A stretch of DNA of 64,000 bases from Clostridiaceae bacterium BL-3 (lineage in GTDB: Bacteria > Bacillota > Clostridia > Clostridiales > Clostridiaceae). This document shows, piece after piece, positions 18,170-27,347 of this stretch. A program made the position numbers and the translations under genes. The stretch is taken from positions 1 through 64,000 of the forward strand of contig CADDXC010000002.1 of NCBI GenBank assembly GCA_902809985.1, written 5' to 3'. The notes below the pieces were generated by a model. It saw only the letters and a program-made list of their open reading frames with translations. It searched no databases and was not told where the DNA came from. Every line of letters starts with the position of its first letter. Position 1 is the stretch's first letter.

Positions 18170-18571
18170 TTATCTAAAAGAGTATTTACCAAGGGTAGTT
18201 ATTTTATCATATTCTTTTAAGAGTATATCGTATAAATTTAAATCCAGTGCATTGCACAGTGATGTAAGATAGAATAAATTATTACCTATCTCATTTTGTA
18301 TTACATCCCTGCAATTATCACATAATGTCCCTTTTATTTGTGTACTCAAACATGTTTTTAAAGATTCAATATCCATATTAGTATTTTCAAGTATATTTTG
18401 CTTTTTAGCGCAAACTTCTATGCAACCGCAATTTGTAACGGATTTTACAATTGCTCTATTTATTCTGGCATTTGACTCTTGAAGTTTAGTTATTATATCT
18501 AAAATACTTTTGTGCCTTAATAATGACTCATTTACAGTGTTCTGGAAATCATCAAAGATTACATCTTTCAT
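18170..18571 (-). CDS. Uncharacterised clostridial protein with a MazG-like C-terminal part
   Basis: 133 residues from ATG 18571 (MKDVIFDDFQNTV). That start is chosen because AAGGAG lies about 8 bases upstream; a longer reading frame to 18724 has no such site. The N-terminal half is helical. The middle contains five cysteines in pairs (CGCIEVC, CDNC), which could bind metal. The end, IGNNLFYLTSLCNALDLNLYDILLKEYDKI, resembles the last helices of MazG-type nucleotide pyrophosphohydrolases. The acidic metal-binding residues of active MazG are not obvious. It is the only minus-strand gene between ctsR and ptsI. The function is unknown. Confidence 0.72.
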   Translation of the reverse strand: MKDVIFDDFQNTVNESLLRHKSILDIITKLQESNARINRAIVKSVTNCGCIEVCAKKQNILENTNMDIESLKTCLSTQIKGTLCDNCRDVIQNEIGNNLFYLTSLCNALDLNLYDILLKEYDKITTLGKYSFR

Positions 18572-18917
18572 TAAGTTCAACTCCTTATATAAATTTAGCA
18601 TATTATCTACAAATTTAATTGTAGTTTTAGATGATCTTGTTAGGTGGAAACTTATCTTATTTATTATATAATAAACCAAGAATAATTTTATGAATAGGGG
18701 GATTAGTATGTAAAAAATGGACAAAATTGTTTATGGATCTCAATTTTTGATATAATTATATAAGGGATAATAAATAAATTAAATTATTCATATTAAATGA
18801 ATAATTTATTAAATAAAGCTAACTTTATTGAAAAAATTATTTTCTTAATATATATTAATTGTTAAAAGGATTGTTAAAAGAAAATATAATTTAATTAGTA
18901 TAGAGGAGGTGAGTCTA
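18572..18917. promoter_or_regulatory. Divergent intergenic region with inverted repeat and yacL promoter
   Basis: This 346-base gap separates the minus-strand MazG-like gene from yacL. It holds a perfect inverted repeat, TAAATTATTCAT (18780-18791) and ATGAATAATTTA (18797-18808), with a 5-base loop. A candidate promoter for yacL, TTGAAA (18828-18833), 17 bases, TATATT (18851-18856), lies just downstream of it. A second candidate is TTGTTT at 18727 with TATAAT at 18751. A tandem TTGTTAAAAG repeat lies at about 18858-18880. Confidence 0.5.
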
Positions 18918-20021
18918 TTGTTAAAAAAAATACTTAGAGGACTTTTTACAATAATAGGCTTAATATTAGGATATCTTGTGGGAAAAAGTGCCATAGATTC
19001 CACTTATTTTTCCACAATAAATTATTTATATGACGGTCCTGTAAAAAAAATTTTGTTTTTAATTATATTGACGGCAATTTTTGGAATCATAATGTTTTTA
19101 ATATCGCCATGGATTAATTCTGTTATTATGAAGGTAATGGACTATGTTGAGAAAAGTCTTCAAAAAATTCCTGCAACTGAGATACTATTTGGGGTTGTAG
19201 GGGCATTAATAGGACTTCTTGTGTCAGTGGTGTTTCTGGATCTGCTGTCTAAGGTTCCAATTGTAGGTGCTATATTGGCGGTAGTAGTAGCTATACTTAT
19301 GGCTGCATTGGGTGCCAATATTGCCATACGAAAGAGAGAAGAATTTATGTCTTTGATTTCTAATATAAGTTCTCGAAGGTTTCAAAGTGGTAAAGAGAAG
19401 AAGAATAGAAATGAACATAAGGGATATCCTAAGGTTTTAGATACATCTGTCATAATAGATGGAAGAATATTTGATATATGTCAGACTGGGTTTGTAGAAG
19501 GACCCCTTGTCATACCTAATTTTGTATTGGCAGAACTGAGACATATAGCTGATTCTTCAGATGGATTAAAGAGAACTCGTGGTAGAAGGGGATTGGACAT
19601 ATTAAATAAAATTCAAAAGGAATTAAATATTGATGTAATAATATATGAAAAAGATTTCCCCGAGATAGAAGAAGTGGATAGTAAGCTTTTAAAGCTTTCT
19701 CAAGTTTTGAATGGAAAAGTTGTTACCAATGACTATAATTTAAATAAAGTTGCAGAATTCCAGGGCGTTCCAGTTCTTAATGTAAATGAATTGGCAAATG
19801 CAGTGAAGCCAGTGGTTCTTCCAGGAGAGGAAATGAAAGTGCAGATAATTAAAGATGGTAAAGAATCAGGACAGGGTATAGCTTATTTGGATGATGGGAC
19901 AATGATAGTCATAGAGGGAGGTAAAAAATCAATAGGAGAAACAAAAGATGTGGTAGTTACATCTGTTTTACAGACAGCAGCGGGAAGAATGATATTTGCA
20001 AAGCAAAAAGGAGATATATGA
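18918..20021 (+). CDS. yacL: PIN/TRAM domain membrane protein (YacL type)
   Basis: 367 residues from TTG 18918; GAGGAGGTGAG upstream gives good spacing, while GTG 18909 lies within it. Four hydrophobic segments lie in the first 140 residues. A PIN-type nuclease domain (about 170-290) starts with [12 protein letters not shown] and contains the acidic residues of the family (LDTS, NDYNL). A C-terminal TRAM domain (about 300-360) should bind RNA. The protein is anchored in the membrane with the PIN-TRAM part inside, and its substrate is not established. ispD follows 3 bases later. Confidence 0.9.
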   Translation: MLKKILRGLFTIIGLILGYLVGKSAIDSTYFSTINYLYDGPVKKILFLIILTAIFGIIMFLISPWINSVIMKVMDYVEKSLQKIPATEILFGVVGALIGLLVSVVFLDLLSKVPIVGAILAVVVAILMAALGANIAIRKREEFMSLISNISSRRFQSGKEKKNRNEHKGYPKVLDTSVIIDGRIFDICQTGFVEGPLVIPNFVLAELRHIADSSDGLKRTRGRRGLDILNKIQKELNIDVIIYEKDFPEIEEVDSKLLKLSQVLNGKVVTNDYNLNKVAEFQGVPVLNVNELANAVKPVVLPGEEMKVQIIKDGKESGQGIAYLDDGTMIVIEGGKKSIGETKDVVVTSVLQTAAGRMIFAKQKGDI

Positions 20022-20024
20022 TCT

Positions 20025-20723
20025 ATGAGCAAAAACTGTGCTGTTATTGTAGCAGCTGGCAGGGGAAAAAGAATGAAAAGTAATGTCAATAAACAGTTTA
20101 TTTATATTAAAGGTAAGCCGCTGTTGTATTATTCTATAAATGCTTTCAATAAGAATTCTTTCATAGATAATATTGTAGTGGTTTGCGCAAAAAATGAAAT
20201 TGAATACTGCAGAAAGAATGTAGTTGAAAAATATAATTTGAATAAAGTTAAAAAGATAGTTGAGGGGGGAAGAGAACGTCAAAATTCAGTGTTTAATGGA
20301 TTAAAGGCTTTGGAGAATTGCGATATTGTTTTAATCCATGATGGAGCAAGACCTTTTGTAACTGAAAAGATTATTAAAGATGGAATAAGATATGCCAATA
20401 TGTATGGAGCATGTGCCTGTGGAATGAAACCCAAGGATACGATAAAGAGTAAAGGCAAAAATGGATTTTCCAAAGGTACTTTGAGTAGAGAAAGACTTTT
20501 TTTAGTTCAAACCCCTCAATGTTTTAAATATGATTTGATTTATGATTGCCATAAAACAGTTATTGAAGAAAAAATTCAGGCTACTGATGATACCATGGTG
20601 GTGGAGTATTGTAGGAATAAGGTTTATTTATATGAAGGAAGCTATGATAATATAAAGATAACTACACCTGAGGATTTAAATGTGGCAGAGAGTATGTTGG
20701 AGAATATAGAAGAAGGTCATTAA
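20025..20723 (+). CDS. ispD: 2-C-methyl-D-erythritol 4-phosphate cytidylyltransferase
   Basis: 232 residues. The nucleotide-binding N-terminus is [12 protein letters not shown], followed by NKQF, a GGRERQNSV motif near 85 and HDGARPFV near 104, all typical of IspD. It transfers CMP from CTP to methylerythritol phosphate in the MEP pathway of isoprenoid synthesis. It is coupled to yacL. The ispF gene that often follows is absent from the window. Confidence 0.95.
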   Translation: MSKNCAVIVAAGRGKRMKSNVNKQFIYIKGKPLLYYSINAFNKNSFIDNIVVVCAKNEIEYCRKNVVEKYNLNKVKKIVEGGRERQNSVFNGLKALENCDIVLIHDGARPFVTEKIIKDGIRYANMYGACACGMKPKDTIKSKGKNGFSKGTLSRERLFLVQTPQCFKYDLIYDCHKTVIEEKIQATDDTMVVEYCRNKVYLYEGSYDNIKITTPEDLNVAESMLENIEEGH

Positions 20724-20830
20724 TGTGAATTGAGATATATAATTGTTTATGTAAAGGCTATTATCTATTATAGGGAAAGACTCCACCTAAACATAACAAA
20801 TACTTGATAACTTGGAAATAGGAGATTGAA

Positions 20831-21256
20831 ATGGAAGATAATTTATTTGATGTGAAATGGGATAGCAGCAGTGTAAAGCAAATAAGCCCTCTGACACTTG
20901 CTTTTGTGGGAGATGCAGTATATGAAACATTTGTGAGAATATATTTGGTGTATAAGTATAGAGATATGCAAGTGCATAATCTTCACGTGAAAGCCGTAAA
21001 ATTTGTAAAAGCTCATTCTCAAAGTGAGATTATAAAGAAATTGGAAACACAGTTATCTGAAGAGGAGATGTATTTCTTTAAGAGAGGGAGAAATGCTAAG
21101 TCAGGAACGGTTCCTAAAAATGCAGATGTACAGGAATATAGATTTGCTACTGGATTTGAAACTCTAGTGGGTTTTTTATATTTAACAGGAAGATTGGGTA
21201 GATTGAATTTTTTATTTAGATCTATAATTATGTTAGAAAGCGAAGGGAAATTTTAA
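20831..21256 (+). CDS. mrnC: Mini-ribonuclease III
   Basis: 141 residues consisting of an RNase III catalytic domain alone, without a double-stranded RNA-binding domain. The signature LAFVGDAVYE (about 23-32) contains the catalytic aspartate. RNAKSGTVPKNADVQEYRFATGFETLVGFLYL holds the second acidic cluster. Mini-III matures 23S rRNA ends in Bacillus. ATG 20831 is preceded by TAGGAG. It lies upstream of rlmB and yacP, as in other Firmicutes. Confidence 0.95.
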   Translation: MEDNLFDVKWDSSSVKQISPLTLAFVGDAVYETFVRIYLVYKYRDMQVHNLHVKAVKFVKAHSQSEIIKKLETQLSEEEMYFFKRGRNAKSGTVPKNADVQEYRFATGFETLVGFLYLTGRLGRLNFLFRSIIMLESEGKF

Positions 21257-21320
21257 ACGGCTTTGTTTACTGGGAAATGTTATCAGGAGGATAAAAGCTC
21301 AAAATAAAAATAGAAAAGGT

Positions 21321-22154
21321 ATGGTTATGAAAAATAAATTTAATGTTAAAAAATACAAAGATATTAGTAAAAAGGCAAATTTAAATGATAAAAGTAATTT
21401 TAGAGAAGATTTAATAGAGGGAAGAAATGCAGTTATTGAGGCTTTGAAATCTGATAATGGCAAAACTATAGAACAAATATTTATTGCAGAGGGAAGTATA
21501 TCAGGATCTTCAAAAGTCATAATTGCCATGGCAAAGGAAAAAAATATAGTAGTAAAGAGAGTGGATAGAAGAAAATTAGATAAGATTTCGGAAACGGGAG
21601 CTCACCAGGGGGTAATTGCTCAAGTAACCCCATATAAGTATTGTGAAGCTGAGGATATATTAGAATATGCTAAAAAAAAGGGAGAGCCTCCTTTTATAAT
21701 TGTATTAGATGAAATAGAAGATCCTCATAATTTTGGTTCTATAATAAGAACTGCAGAAATATGTGGTGTACATGGAATTATAGTTTCCAAAAGAAGAAAT
21801 GTGGGTATTACACCTGCTGTGTATAAGTCTTCTGCAGGAGCAGTAGAGTATATGAAAATATGCAAGGTTACAAATTTAAATAATATAATAGAAAAACTTA
21901 AAAAAAGAAATATATGGGTATATGGTGCGGATATGAATGGGCAGAGCTATTGTTTTGATGTTGATTTTAATGGAGCTGTTGCTTTGGTTATAGGAAGCGA
22001 GGGAAGGGGAATATCAAAATCAATCAAAGAAAAATGTGATATGTTAGTAAAAATACCTATGTATGGCAATATAGCTTCATTGAATGCTTCTGTGGCAGGT
22101 GGTATACTTATGTATGAGATATTAAAACAAAGAGTAAAAAGTGATAAAAATTGA
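21321..22154 (+). CDS. rlmB: 23S rRNA 2'-O-ribose methyltransferase RlmB-like (SpoU/TrmH family)
   Basis: About 277 residues. The N-terminal substrate-binding domain begins near EGRNAVIEALKS (about 34). The SPOUT catalytic domain has DEIEDPHNFGSIIRTAE near 131, LVIGSEGRG near 225 and the C-terminal IPMYGNIASLNASVA, the three SpoU motifs of the trefoil knot. It methylates a ribose in 23S rRNA (Gm2251 in E. coli numbering). ATG 21321 and ATG 21327 are both possible. A strong AGGAGG at 21285 is too far away to serve either directly, and AAAAGG at 21315 is the nearer site. The stop overlaps the start of yacP. Confidence 0.92.
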   Translation: MVMKNKFNVKKYKDISKKANLNDKSNFREDLIEGRNAVIEALKSDNGKTIEQIFIAEGSISGSSKVIIAMAKEKNIVVKRVDRRKLDKISETGAHQGVIAQVTPYKYCEAEDILEYAKKKGEPPFIIVLDEIEDPHNFGSIIRTAEICGVHGIIVSKRRNVGITPAVYKSSAGAVEYMKICKVTNLNNIIEKLKKRNIWVYGADMNGQSYCFDVDFNGAVALVIGSEGRGISKSIKEKCDMLVKIPMYGNIASLNASVAGGILMYEILKQRVKSDKN

Positions 22155-22663
22155 GAAATATTTTCGTAGATGGATATAATGTAATAAATAGCTGGCCCCA
22201 ATTAAATCATATAAAAAAGTATAGTTTTGAATCTGCAAGACATGAACTTATAGAAATGTTGAGCAATTATGCAGTTTACAAAGGATATAAGATTTTTATA
22301 GTTTTTGATGCCCATATGGTTATAGGAAGCTTGGGGAAAAAAGAAAAAATAAATAAGAATGTTATAGTAGTGTTCACCAAGGAAAGTGAAACTGCAGATT
22401 CTTTTATAGAAAAAACAGTGAATAATATAGGACGTAAAAATGAAGTTTTTGTAGTTACTTCTGATTCTTTAGAACAGCAAGTTACTTTTCAAAGGGGTGC
22501 GGTGAGAATGTCTTCTATTGAATTTTATCATGAAGTTAAGAATATAGAATCAAAAATAAAAAATAAAATTCAAAATAAATATTCGGAGAAAAAACATACT
22601 CTAGAAGACAGGATAGAAAAGGATATGCTGGAAAAACTTGAAAAGATTCGTAAAAGTCACTAA
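22151..22663 (+). CDS. yacP: NYN-domain ribonuclease, YacP/Rae1 type
   Basis: 170 residues starting at TTG 22151, overlapping the rlmB stop by 4 bases. The NYN/PIN-like fold is shown by the N-terminal FVDGYNVINSW with its catalytic aspartate and asparagine, FDAHMV near 50, and TKESETADSFIE plus VTSDSLEQQ, which carry further acidic residues. The Bacillus homologue Rae1 cleaves mRNA in the ribosomal A site. The long charged C-terminus (about 135-170) is helical. It is part of the mrnC-rlmB-yacP run that leads into sigH. Confidence 0.9.
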   Translation: MRNIFVDGYNVINSWPQLNHIKKYSFESARHELIEMLSNYAVYKGYKIFIVFDAHMVIGSLGKKEKINKNVIVVFTKESETADSFIEKTVNNIGRKNEVFVVTSDSLEQQVTFQRGAVRMSSIEFYHEVKNIESKIKNKIQNKYSEKKHTLEDRIEKDMLEKLEKIRKSH

Positions 22664-22670
22664 AAATCTA

Positions 22671-22700
22671 TTGACTGTAAATTTATTTCTAATGTATAAT
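22671..22700 (+). promoter_or_regulatory. Sigma-A promoter of sigH
   Basis: TTGACT (22671-22676) and TATAAT (22695-22700) are separated by 18 bases and lie 39 bases before the TTG start of sigH. Confidence 0.75.
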
Positions 22701-22738
22701 TAAAATGTGTGGTTTATATTTGTTTTGGAGGGGATATC

Positions 22739-23380
22739 TTGGAGAGTGCAGGTCTTAATAGTAAACAAATTTCCCCCTTTGCAGAAAAATTAGATGAAGA
22801 AGTAATTGTTGAAGCTAAAAAAGGGGACGTAAGGGCTCAAGAATATTTAATAGGTAAATATGAGAATTTTGTTAAATCTAAGGCAAAATCATATTTTTTG
22901 ATTGGAGCAGATAAGGAAGACATTTATCAAGAGGGCATGATAGGCTTATATAAGGCTATAAGAGACTTTAAATCGGATAAACTGTCATCGTTTAAAGCTT
23001 TTGCTGAGCTTTGTGTAACCCGACAGATAATAACAGCTATAAAGACTGCTACTAGGCAGAAGCATATTCCGTTAAATACATATGTTTCTTTAAATAAGCC
23101 TATATATGATGAAGAATCTGATAGGACATTGCTGGATGTACTATCAGAAGCTAAAGTAGCAGATCCAGAGGAACTTATAATTAGCAGGGAGGAATTAAAT
23201 CACATACAAAATGAGATAGGTGAGGTATTATCGAGTTTAGAAATGGAAGTGCTTATGTCATATCTAGATGGTAAGTCCTATCAGGAGATTGCATGTGATT
23301 TAGACAGGCACGCTAAATCTATAGATAACGCACTGCAGAGAGTTAAAAGAAAGTTAGAAAAGTGTTTAATTAATAAATAG
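22739..23380 (+). CDS. sigH: RNA polymerase sporulation sigma factor SigH
   Basis: 213 residues from TTG 22739, which has GGAGGGGATATC upstream. Sigma-70 region 2 (about 15-85) includes LIGADKEDIYQEGMIGLYKAIRDF. Region 4 (about 155-210) carries the helix-turn-helix SYQEIACDLDRHAKSIDNALQRVK. Sigma-H directs entry into sporulation and post-exponential genes in Bacillus and clostridia. Its place between yacP and the secE-nusG-rpl cluster is conserved. Confidence 0.96.
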   Translation: MESAGLNSKQISPFAEKLDEEVIVEAKKGDVRAQEYLIGKYENFVKSKAKSYFLIGADKEDIYQEGMIGLYKAIRDFKSDKLSSFKAFAELCVTRQIITAIKTATRQKHIPLNTYVSLNKPIYDEESDRTLLDVLSEAKVADPEELIISREELNHIQNEIGEVLSSLEMEVLMSYLDGKSYQEIACDLDRHAKSIDNALQRVKRKLEKCLINK

Positions 23381-23390
23381 AAATTACATA

Positions 23391-23419
23391 TTGACAAAAA
23401 AATATACTTGTATTAAAAT
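23391..23419 (+). promoter_or_regulatory. Promoter of the tRNA-Gly/tRNA-Thr/tuf transcript
   Basis: TTGACA (23391-23396), 17 bases, TAAAAT (23414-23419), 46 bases upstream of tRNA-Gly. No terminator separates the tRNAs from tuf, so they may share a transcript. Confidence 0.75.
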
Positions 23420-23464
23420 TGATAATCGGTATGTGACTTTTGATATATAATAGAGGTTTTATGG

Positions 23465-23539
<75 letters not shown>

Positions 23540-23548
23540 AGTTAAATT

Positions 23549-23624
23549 GCCCATGTAGCTCAGTAGGCAGAGCGTCACCTTGGTAAGGTGGAGGTCACCA
23601 GTTCAATCCTGGTCATGGGCTCCA
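23549..23624 (+). tRNA. tRNA-Thr (GGT)
   Basis: Acceptor GCCCATG pairs with CATGGGC. The anticodon stem TCACC/GGTGG encloses TTGGTAA, giving anticodon GGT. The T-loop is GTTCAATC and CCA is encoded. It lies 77 bases upstream of tuf. Confidence 0.95.
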
Positions 23625-23701
23625 ATAATACATGAGTTTTTTACAACACACCAGGGTAAGTTTACTTTAATAAAATGTGTTATAAACAAGGAGGAAGAAT
23701 A

Positions 23702-24895
23702 ATGTCAAAAGAGAAGTTTGAAAGGACGAAACCGCACGTAAATATAGGAACGATAGGGCATGTAGATCATGGTAAGACAACATTGACAGCGGCAATAACC
23801 ATGGTATTAGCGAAAGAGGGGAAGGCATCGGCAACAAAGTATGATGAGATAGATAAAGCTCCAGAGGAGAAAGAGAGAGGAATAACGATAAATACAGCGC
23901 ATGTGGAATATGAGACAGATAAGAGACACTATGCACATGTAGACTGTCCAGGGCATGCAGATTATGTAAAGAACATGATAACAGGTGCAGCACAGATGGA
24001 TGGAGCAATATTGGTAGTGAGTGCTGCAGATGGTCCAATGCCGCAGACAAGGGAACATATACTACTGGCAAGCAGGGTAGGAGTACAGCATATAGTAGTA
24101 TTTTTAAATAAGGCAGATCAGGTGGATGATCCTGAGTTACTGGAATTAGTAGAGATGGAAGTAAGGGATCTTTTAAGTGAATATGGATTTCCGGGAGATG
24201 AAGTACCAATAATAGTAGGCAGTGCACTTAAGGCACTGGAGAATCCGGATGATGCAGAAGCGACGAAATGTATATATGAGCTGATGGATGCAGTTGACAA
24301 TTATATACCGACACCTGATAGACCGACAGACAAACCATTCTTGATGCCAATAGAGGATATATTCACAATTACAGGAAGAGGGACAGTAGCGACAGGAAGA
24401 GTAGAGAGTGGAGTATTAAAAATAGGAGACGAACTGGAGATAGTAGGACTTCAAGAGGAGAAGAAGAAGACAGTATGTACAGGAGTAGAGATGTTCAGGA
24501 AGCTGCTTGACCAGGCAATGGCAGGAGACAACATAGGTGTACTTCTGAGAGGTATACAGAGGAATGAAGTAGAGAGAGGTCAGGTACTTGCGAAACCAGG
24601 TACAGTACACCCGCACAAGAAATTTGTAGGTCAGGTATATGTACTTAAGAAAGAAGAGGGTGGGAGGCACACACCGTTTTTCAATGGATACAGGCCGCAG
24701 TTTTATTTTAGGACCACAGATGTAACGGGGACCATTGCACTTCCGGAAGGAGTAGAGATGGTAATGCCTGGAGACCATATAGATATGAATGTAGAACTCA
24801 TAACACCGGTAGCAATGCATGAAGGGTTGAGGTTTGCAATAAGAGAAGGCGGAAGAACAGTTGGTTCTGGTGTCGTAACTAAAATAGTTGAGTAA
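23702..24895 (+). CDS. tuf: Elongation factor Tu (copy 1)
   Basis: 397 residues. The G1 motif is GHVDHGKT (about 19-26), followed by DCPGH near 82 and NKAD near 136. The effector region is EKERGITI and domains 2 and 3 are complete. It delivers aminoacyl-tRNA to the ribosome. ATG 23702 follows GGAGGAAGAATA. The gene follows two tRNA genes and is closed by its own terminator. It matches the copy at 39693 at every base except 23791 (G here, A there), which is silent. Codon choice is strongly biased towards ATA, AGA, GGA and GTA. Confidence 0.98.
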   Translation: MSKEKFERTKPHVNIGTIGHVDHGKTTLTAAITMVLAKEGKASATKYDEIDKAPEEKERGITINTAHVEYETDKRHYAHVDCPGHADYVKNMITGAAQMDGAILVVSAADGPMPQTREHILLASRVGVQHIVVFLNKADQVDDPELLELVEMEVRDLLSEYGFPGDEVPIIVGSALKALENPDDAEATKCIYELMDAVDNYIPTPDRPTDKPFLMPIEDIFTITGRGTVATGRVESGVLKIGDELEIVGLQEEKKKTVCTGVEMFRKLLDQAMAGDNIGVLLRGIQRNEVERGQVLAKPGTVHPHKKFVGQVYVLKKEEGGRHTPFFNGYRPQFYFRTTDVTGTIALPEGVEMVMPGDHIDMNVELITPVAMHEGLRFAIREGGRTVGSGVVTKIVE

Positions 24896-24900
24896 TTTTT

Positions 24901-24931
24901 AAGGACTGGGTATCTCGACCTAGTCCTTTTG
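24901..24931 (+). terminator. Terminator after tuf copy 1
   Basis: AAGGACTGGGT (24901-24911) pairs with ACCTAGTCCTT (24918-24928) with one G-T wobble, and four T end the element. Confidence 0.88.
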
Positions 24932-25000
24932 GAAATAATGAATTTTTACCTTTTATCTACGATGTTATTAAAGGTTTTGTTTAATGGGTTTTTAATATAA

Positions 25001-25029
25001 TTGACATAAAAATTAAGTTGTGATAAAGT
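25001..25029 (+). promoter_or_regulatory. Promoter of rpmG-secE-nusG
   Basis: TTGACA (25001-25006), 17 bases, TAAAGT (25024-25029), about 80 bases before the rpmG start. Confidence 0.7.
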
Positions 25030-25109
25030 AAATAAGTAATGCATAATTTAAGAGTGTAAGTTTTTAAATGATTATATACTTGAATTATATACCAGGAGGT
25101 GTGAAAGTA

Positions 25110-25259
25110 GTGAGAGTAAAAGTAACACTGGCATGTACGGATTGTAAACAGAGGAATTATAATACAACTAAAAATAAAAAAAATGATCCAGATAGGCTAG
25201 AGATGAAAAAGTATTGTCCATTTTGTCGTAAACATACAGTTCACAAGGAAACTAGGTAG
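25110..25259 (+). CDS. rpmG: 50S ribosomal protein L33
   Basis: 49 residues from GTG 25110, with AGGAGGTG 8-9 bases upstream; a longer frame from 25068 lacks a site. It binds the large subunit near the E site. Two CxxC pairs (CTDC and CPFC) make this the zinc-binding C+ form. It starts the rpmG-secE-nusG group, as in other Firmicutes. Confidence 0.95.
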   Translation: MRVKVTLACTDCKQRNYNTTKNKKNDPDRLEMKKYCPFCRKHTVHKETR

Positions 25260-25300
25260 ATAGAGAGGCATATATTAAAATATTTGAGGATGTGAATAAA

Positions 25301-25531
25301 ATGGCTGTGCACGATGATGCAAAAAAAGTTAAAAAACAGGTCACACCTGAAGGCGGATTCTTTAATTTTTTTAAGGGATTGGTAGCTGAATTTAAAAGAA
25401 TAACATGGCCCTCTAAAGAAGATTTAAAAAAGGTTACAATATCGGTTATAGTATTTTGTAGTATTTATGTAATAATTGTCGGGATAATAGATTTCGGATT
25501 TAATTCCTTAGCTAAAAACATTTTGAAATAA
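25301..25531 (+). CDS. secE: Protein translocase subunit SecE
   Basis: 76 residues. The cytoplasmic N-terminal part contains the conserved FKRITWPSKEDL amphipathic segment (about 35-46), followed by one transmembrane helix (about 50-72). SecE clamps SecY in the SecYEG channel. ATG 25301 is favoured over GTG 25292, which overlaps the ribosome-binding site GAGGA. Confidence 0.94.
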   Translation: MAVHDDAKKVKKQVTPEGGFFNFFKGLVAEFKRITWPSKEDLKKVTISVIVFCSIYVIIVGIIDFGFNSLAKNILK

Positions 25532-25542
25532 GAATAAAAAAA

Positions 25543-25574
25543 GGAGGCAGGGACTAAGTATTGTCCCTAGAATT
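25543..25574 (+). promoter_or_regulatory. nusG ribosome-binding site separated from the start by a hairpin
   Basis: GGAGG (25543-25547) is 27 bases from ATG 25575. The space contains AGGGAC (25549-25554) and GTCCCT (25563-25568) with an 8-base loop. Folding this stem leaves 7 bases between the site and the start codon, which is normal spacing. No other ribosome-binding site is visible for nusG. Confidence 0.6.
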
Positions 25575-26096
25575 ATGGCAGATAAAGCTAAATGGTATGT
25601 GGTTCATACATATTCTGGTTATGAAAATAAAGTTAAAGCTAATCTTGAGAAAACTATAGAAAATAGAGAACTATATGATTGGATAGATGATGTTCAAGTA
25701 CCTATGGAAGAACAAGTTGAGATCAAAGATGGCAAAAAGAAAATAACATTAAAAAAAGTATTCCCGGGATATGTTTTAATACATATGGTAATGACTGATG
25801 ATTCTTGGTATATAGTTAGAAATACTAGAGGAGTCACAGGTTTTGTTGGCCCTGGTTCTAAGCCTGTTCCACTTACTGATGAAGAGGTAAAGGATATGGG
25901 AATCAATGAAAAACCCGTAAATATAGATGTATCAATAGGTGAAAATGTAAAGGTAAAATCCGGACCGCTTGAGAATTTTTTAGCTGTTATCCAAGAAATA
26001 AATACTGAAAAGAAAAAAATTAAAGCTTTAGTCAATATGTTTGGCAGGGAGACCCCTGTTGAGCTTGATTTTAACCAAATAGAAAAAATAGAATGA
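25575..26096 (+). CDS. nusG: Transcription termination/antitermination protein NusG
   Basis: 173 residues. The N-terminal NGN domain (about 1-115) starts with KWYVVHTYSGYENKVK and includes VFPGYVLIHM and VRNTRGVTGFVG. A KOW domain (about 125-173) ends in FGRETPVELDFNQIEKI. It binds the RNA polymerase clamp and modulates pausing and termination. The start codon is unusual in being separated from its ribosome-binding site by a hairpin. rplK follows 72 bases later. Confidence 0.97.
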   Translation: MADKAKWYVVHTYSGYENKVKANLEKTIENRELYDWIDDVQVPMEEQVEIKDGKKKITLKKVFPGYVLIHMVMTDDSWYIVRNTRGVTGFVGPGSKPVPLTDEEVKDMGINEKPVNIDVSIGENVKVKSGPLENFLAVIQEINTEKKKIKALVNMFGRETPVELDFNQIEKIE

Positions 26097-26168
26097 AGTT
26101 ATAAAGGTAAAAGTTTTAAATAAGCGGAAATATTATTTTCGTATAATCATAATAGGAGGTGTATATTT

Positions 26169-26594
26169 ATGGCTAAAAAAGTGGTAGGAATGATAAAACT
26201 TCAGCTTCCTGCAGGTAAAGCAACACCAGCCCCACCAGTTGGACCAGCACTTGGACAGCATGGTGTAAATATTATGGGCTTCTGCAAGGAATTTAATGCC
26301 AAGACTGCAAGTCAAGCAGGATTGATAATTCCAGTGGTAATTACTGTATATCAGGATAGATCTTTCAGCTTTATACTAAAGACTCCACCAGCAGCAGTAT
26401 TACTTAAGAAAGCAGTAGGAATAGAAAGTGGTTCTGGAGTTCCTAATAAGACTAAAGTTGCAAAGGTAACTAAAGAACAGCTTAAGCAGATTGCTGAAAC
26501 AAAAATGCCGGATTTGAATGCTGGTTCCATTGAGACTGCTATGAAAATGATAGCAGGTACTGCAAGAAGTATGGGAATAACTGTAGAAGAATAG
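26169..26594 (+). CDS. rplK: 50S ribosomal protein L11
   Basis: 141 residues. The N-terminal proline-rich [16 protein letters not shown] segment is the thiostrepton and release-factor contact region. The C-terminal RNA-binding domain ends with [12 protein letters not shown]11 forms the GTPase-associated centre with 23S rRNA. ATG 26169 has AGGAGGTG upstream. It pairs with rplA. Confidence 0.98.
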   Translation: MAKKVVGMIKLQLPAGKATPAPPVGPALGQHGVNIMGFCKEFNAKTASQAGLIIPVVITVYQDRSFSFILKTPPAAVLLKKAVGIESGSGVPNKTKVAKVTKEQLKQIAETKMPDLNAGSIETAMKMIAGTARSMGITVEE

Positions 26595-26652
26595 GCGACT
26601 TAAATATGTGGGAGGCAAGATATGCCGTTAATACCACTAAGGAGGATTTGAA

Positions 26653-27342
26653 ATGGGAAAAAAATATAAAGAAAGCGTTAAACTTATTGACAAAAGTGCA
26701 TTGTATGCGCCATCAGAAGCTATTGAACTTGCTGTAAAGACATCTAAGGCGAAATTTGATGAAACTATAGAATTGGCCTTAAAGCTTGGGGTAGATCCGA
26801 GACATGCAGATCAGCAGGTTAGAGGAGCAGTAGTTTTACCTCATGGAACTGGTAAAAAAGTTCGAGTATTGGTATTTGCTAAAGGCGCCAAAGTTGAAGA
26901 AGCTCAAAATGCGGGAGCTGATTATGTTGGATCAAATGAGTATGTTCAGAAGATCCAAAATGAAAATTGGTTTGATTTTGATGTAGTTGTAGCTACACCT
27001 GATATGATGGGAATTGTAGGTAGATTAGGTAGAATACTTGGACCTAAAGGATTAATGCCAAATCCAAAATCCGGTACGGTTACATTCGATGTTGTGAAAG
27101 CAATAGAGGAAATTAAAGCAGGTAAGGTTGAGTATAGAGTTGATAAAACTTCTATAATTCATGTTCCTATAGGAAAGAGTTCTTTTGAACCGCAAAAATT
27201 ATTGGAAAATTTTCATACGTTAATGGAAGCTGTAGTAAAAGCAAAACCTGCAGCAGCTAAAGGACAATATTTAAAGTCTGTAGTATTATCAAGTACCATG
27301 GGTCCTGGAATAAAAATAAATTCTGCAAAGGTCCTTGAATAA
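26653..27342 (+). CDS. rplA: 50S ribosomal protein L1
   Basis: 229 residues, the usual bacterial length. The signature [21 protein letters not shown] is near 125-145, and the two-domain fold is indicated by the split N- and C-terminal segments. L1 forms the L1 stalk and can repress its own mRNA in many bacteria. ATG 26653 has AGGAGG upstream. Confidence 0.98.
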   Translation: MGKKYKESVKLIDKSALYAPSEAIELAVKTSKAKFDETIELALKLGVDPRHADQQVRGAVVLPHGTGKKVRVLVFAKGAKVEEAQNAGADYVGSNEYVQKIQNENWFDFDVVVATPDMMGIVGRLGRILGPKGLMPNPKSGTVTFDVVKAIEEIKAGKVEYRVDKTSIIHVPIGKSSFEPQKLLENFHTLMEAVVKAKPAAAKGQYLKSVVLSSTMGPGIKINSAKVLE

Positions 27343-27347
27343 AAATA

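Noticed and set aside
18572-18724. Longer version of the MazG-like protein with an apparent transmembrane N-terminus
   Set aside because: The extra 51 codons have no ribosome-binding site, while AAGGAG stands at the right distance before ATG 18571.
23667-24227. Long antisense open frame on the minus strand of tuf (also at 39556-40218)
   Set aside because: It is a mirror of the biased tuf codon use, rich in Leu, His and Pro, has no ribosome-binding site, and appears in both copies only because the copies are the same.
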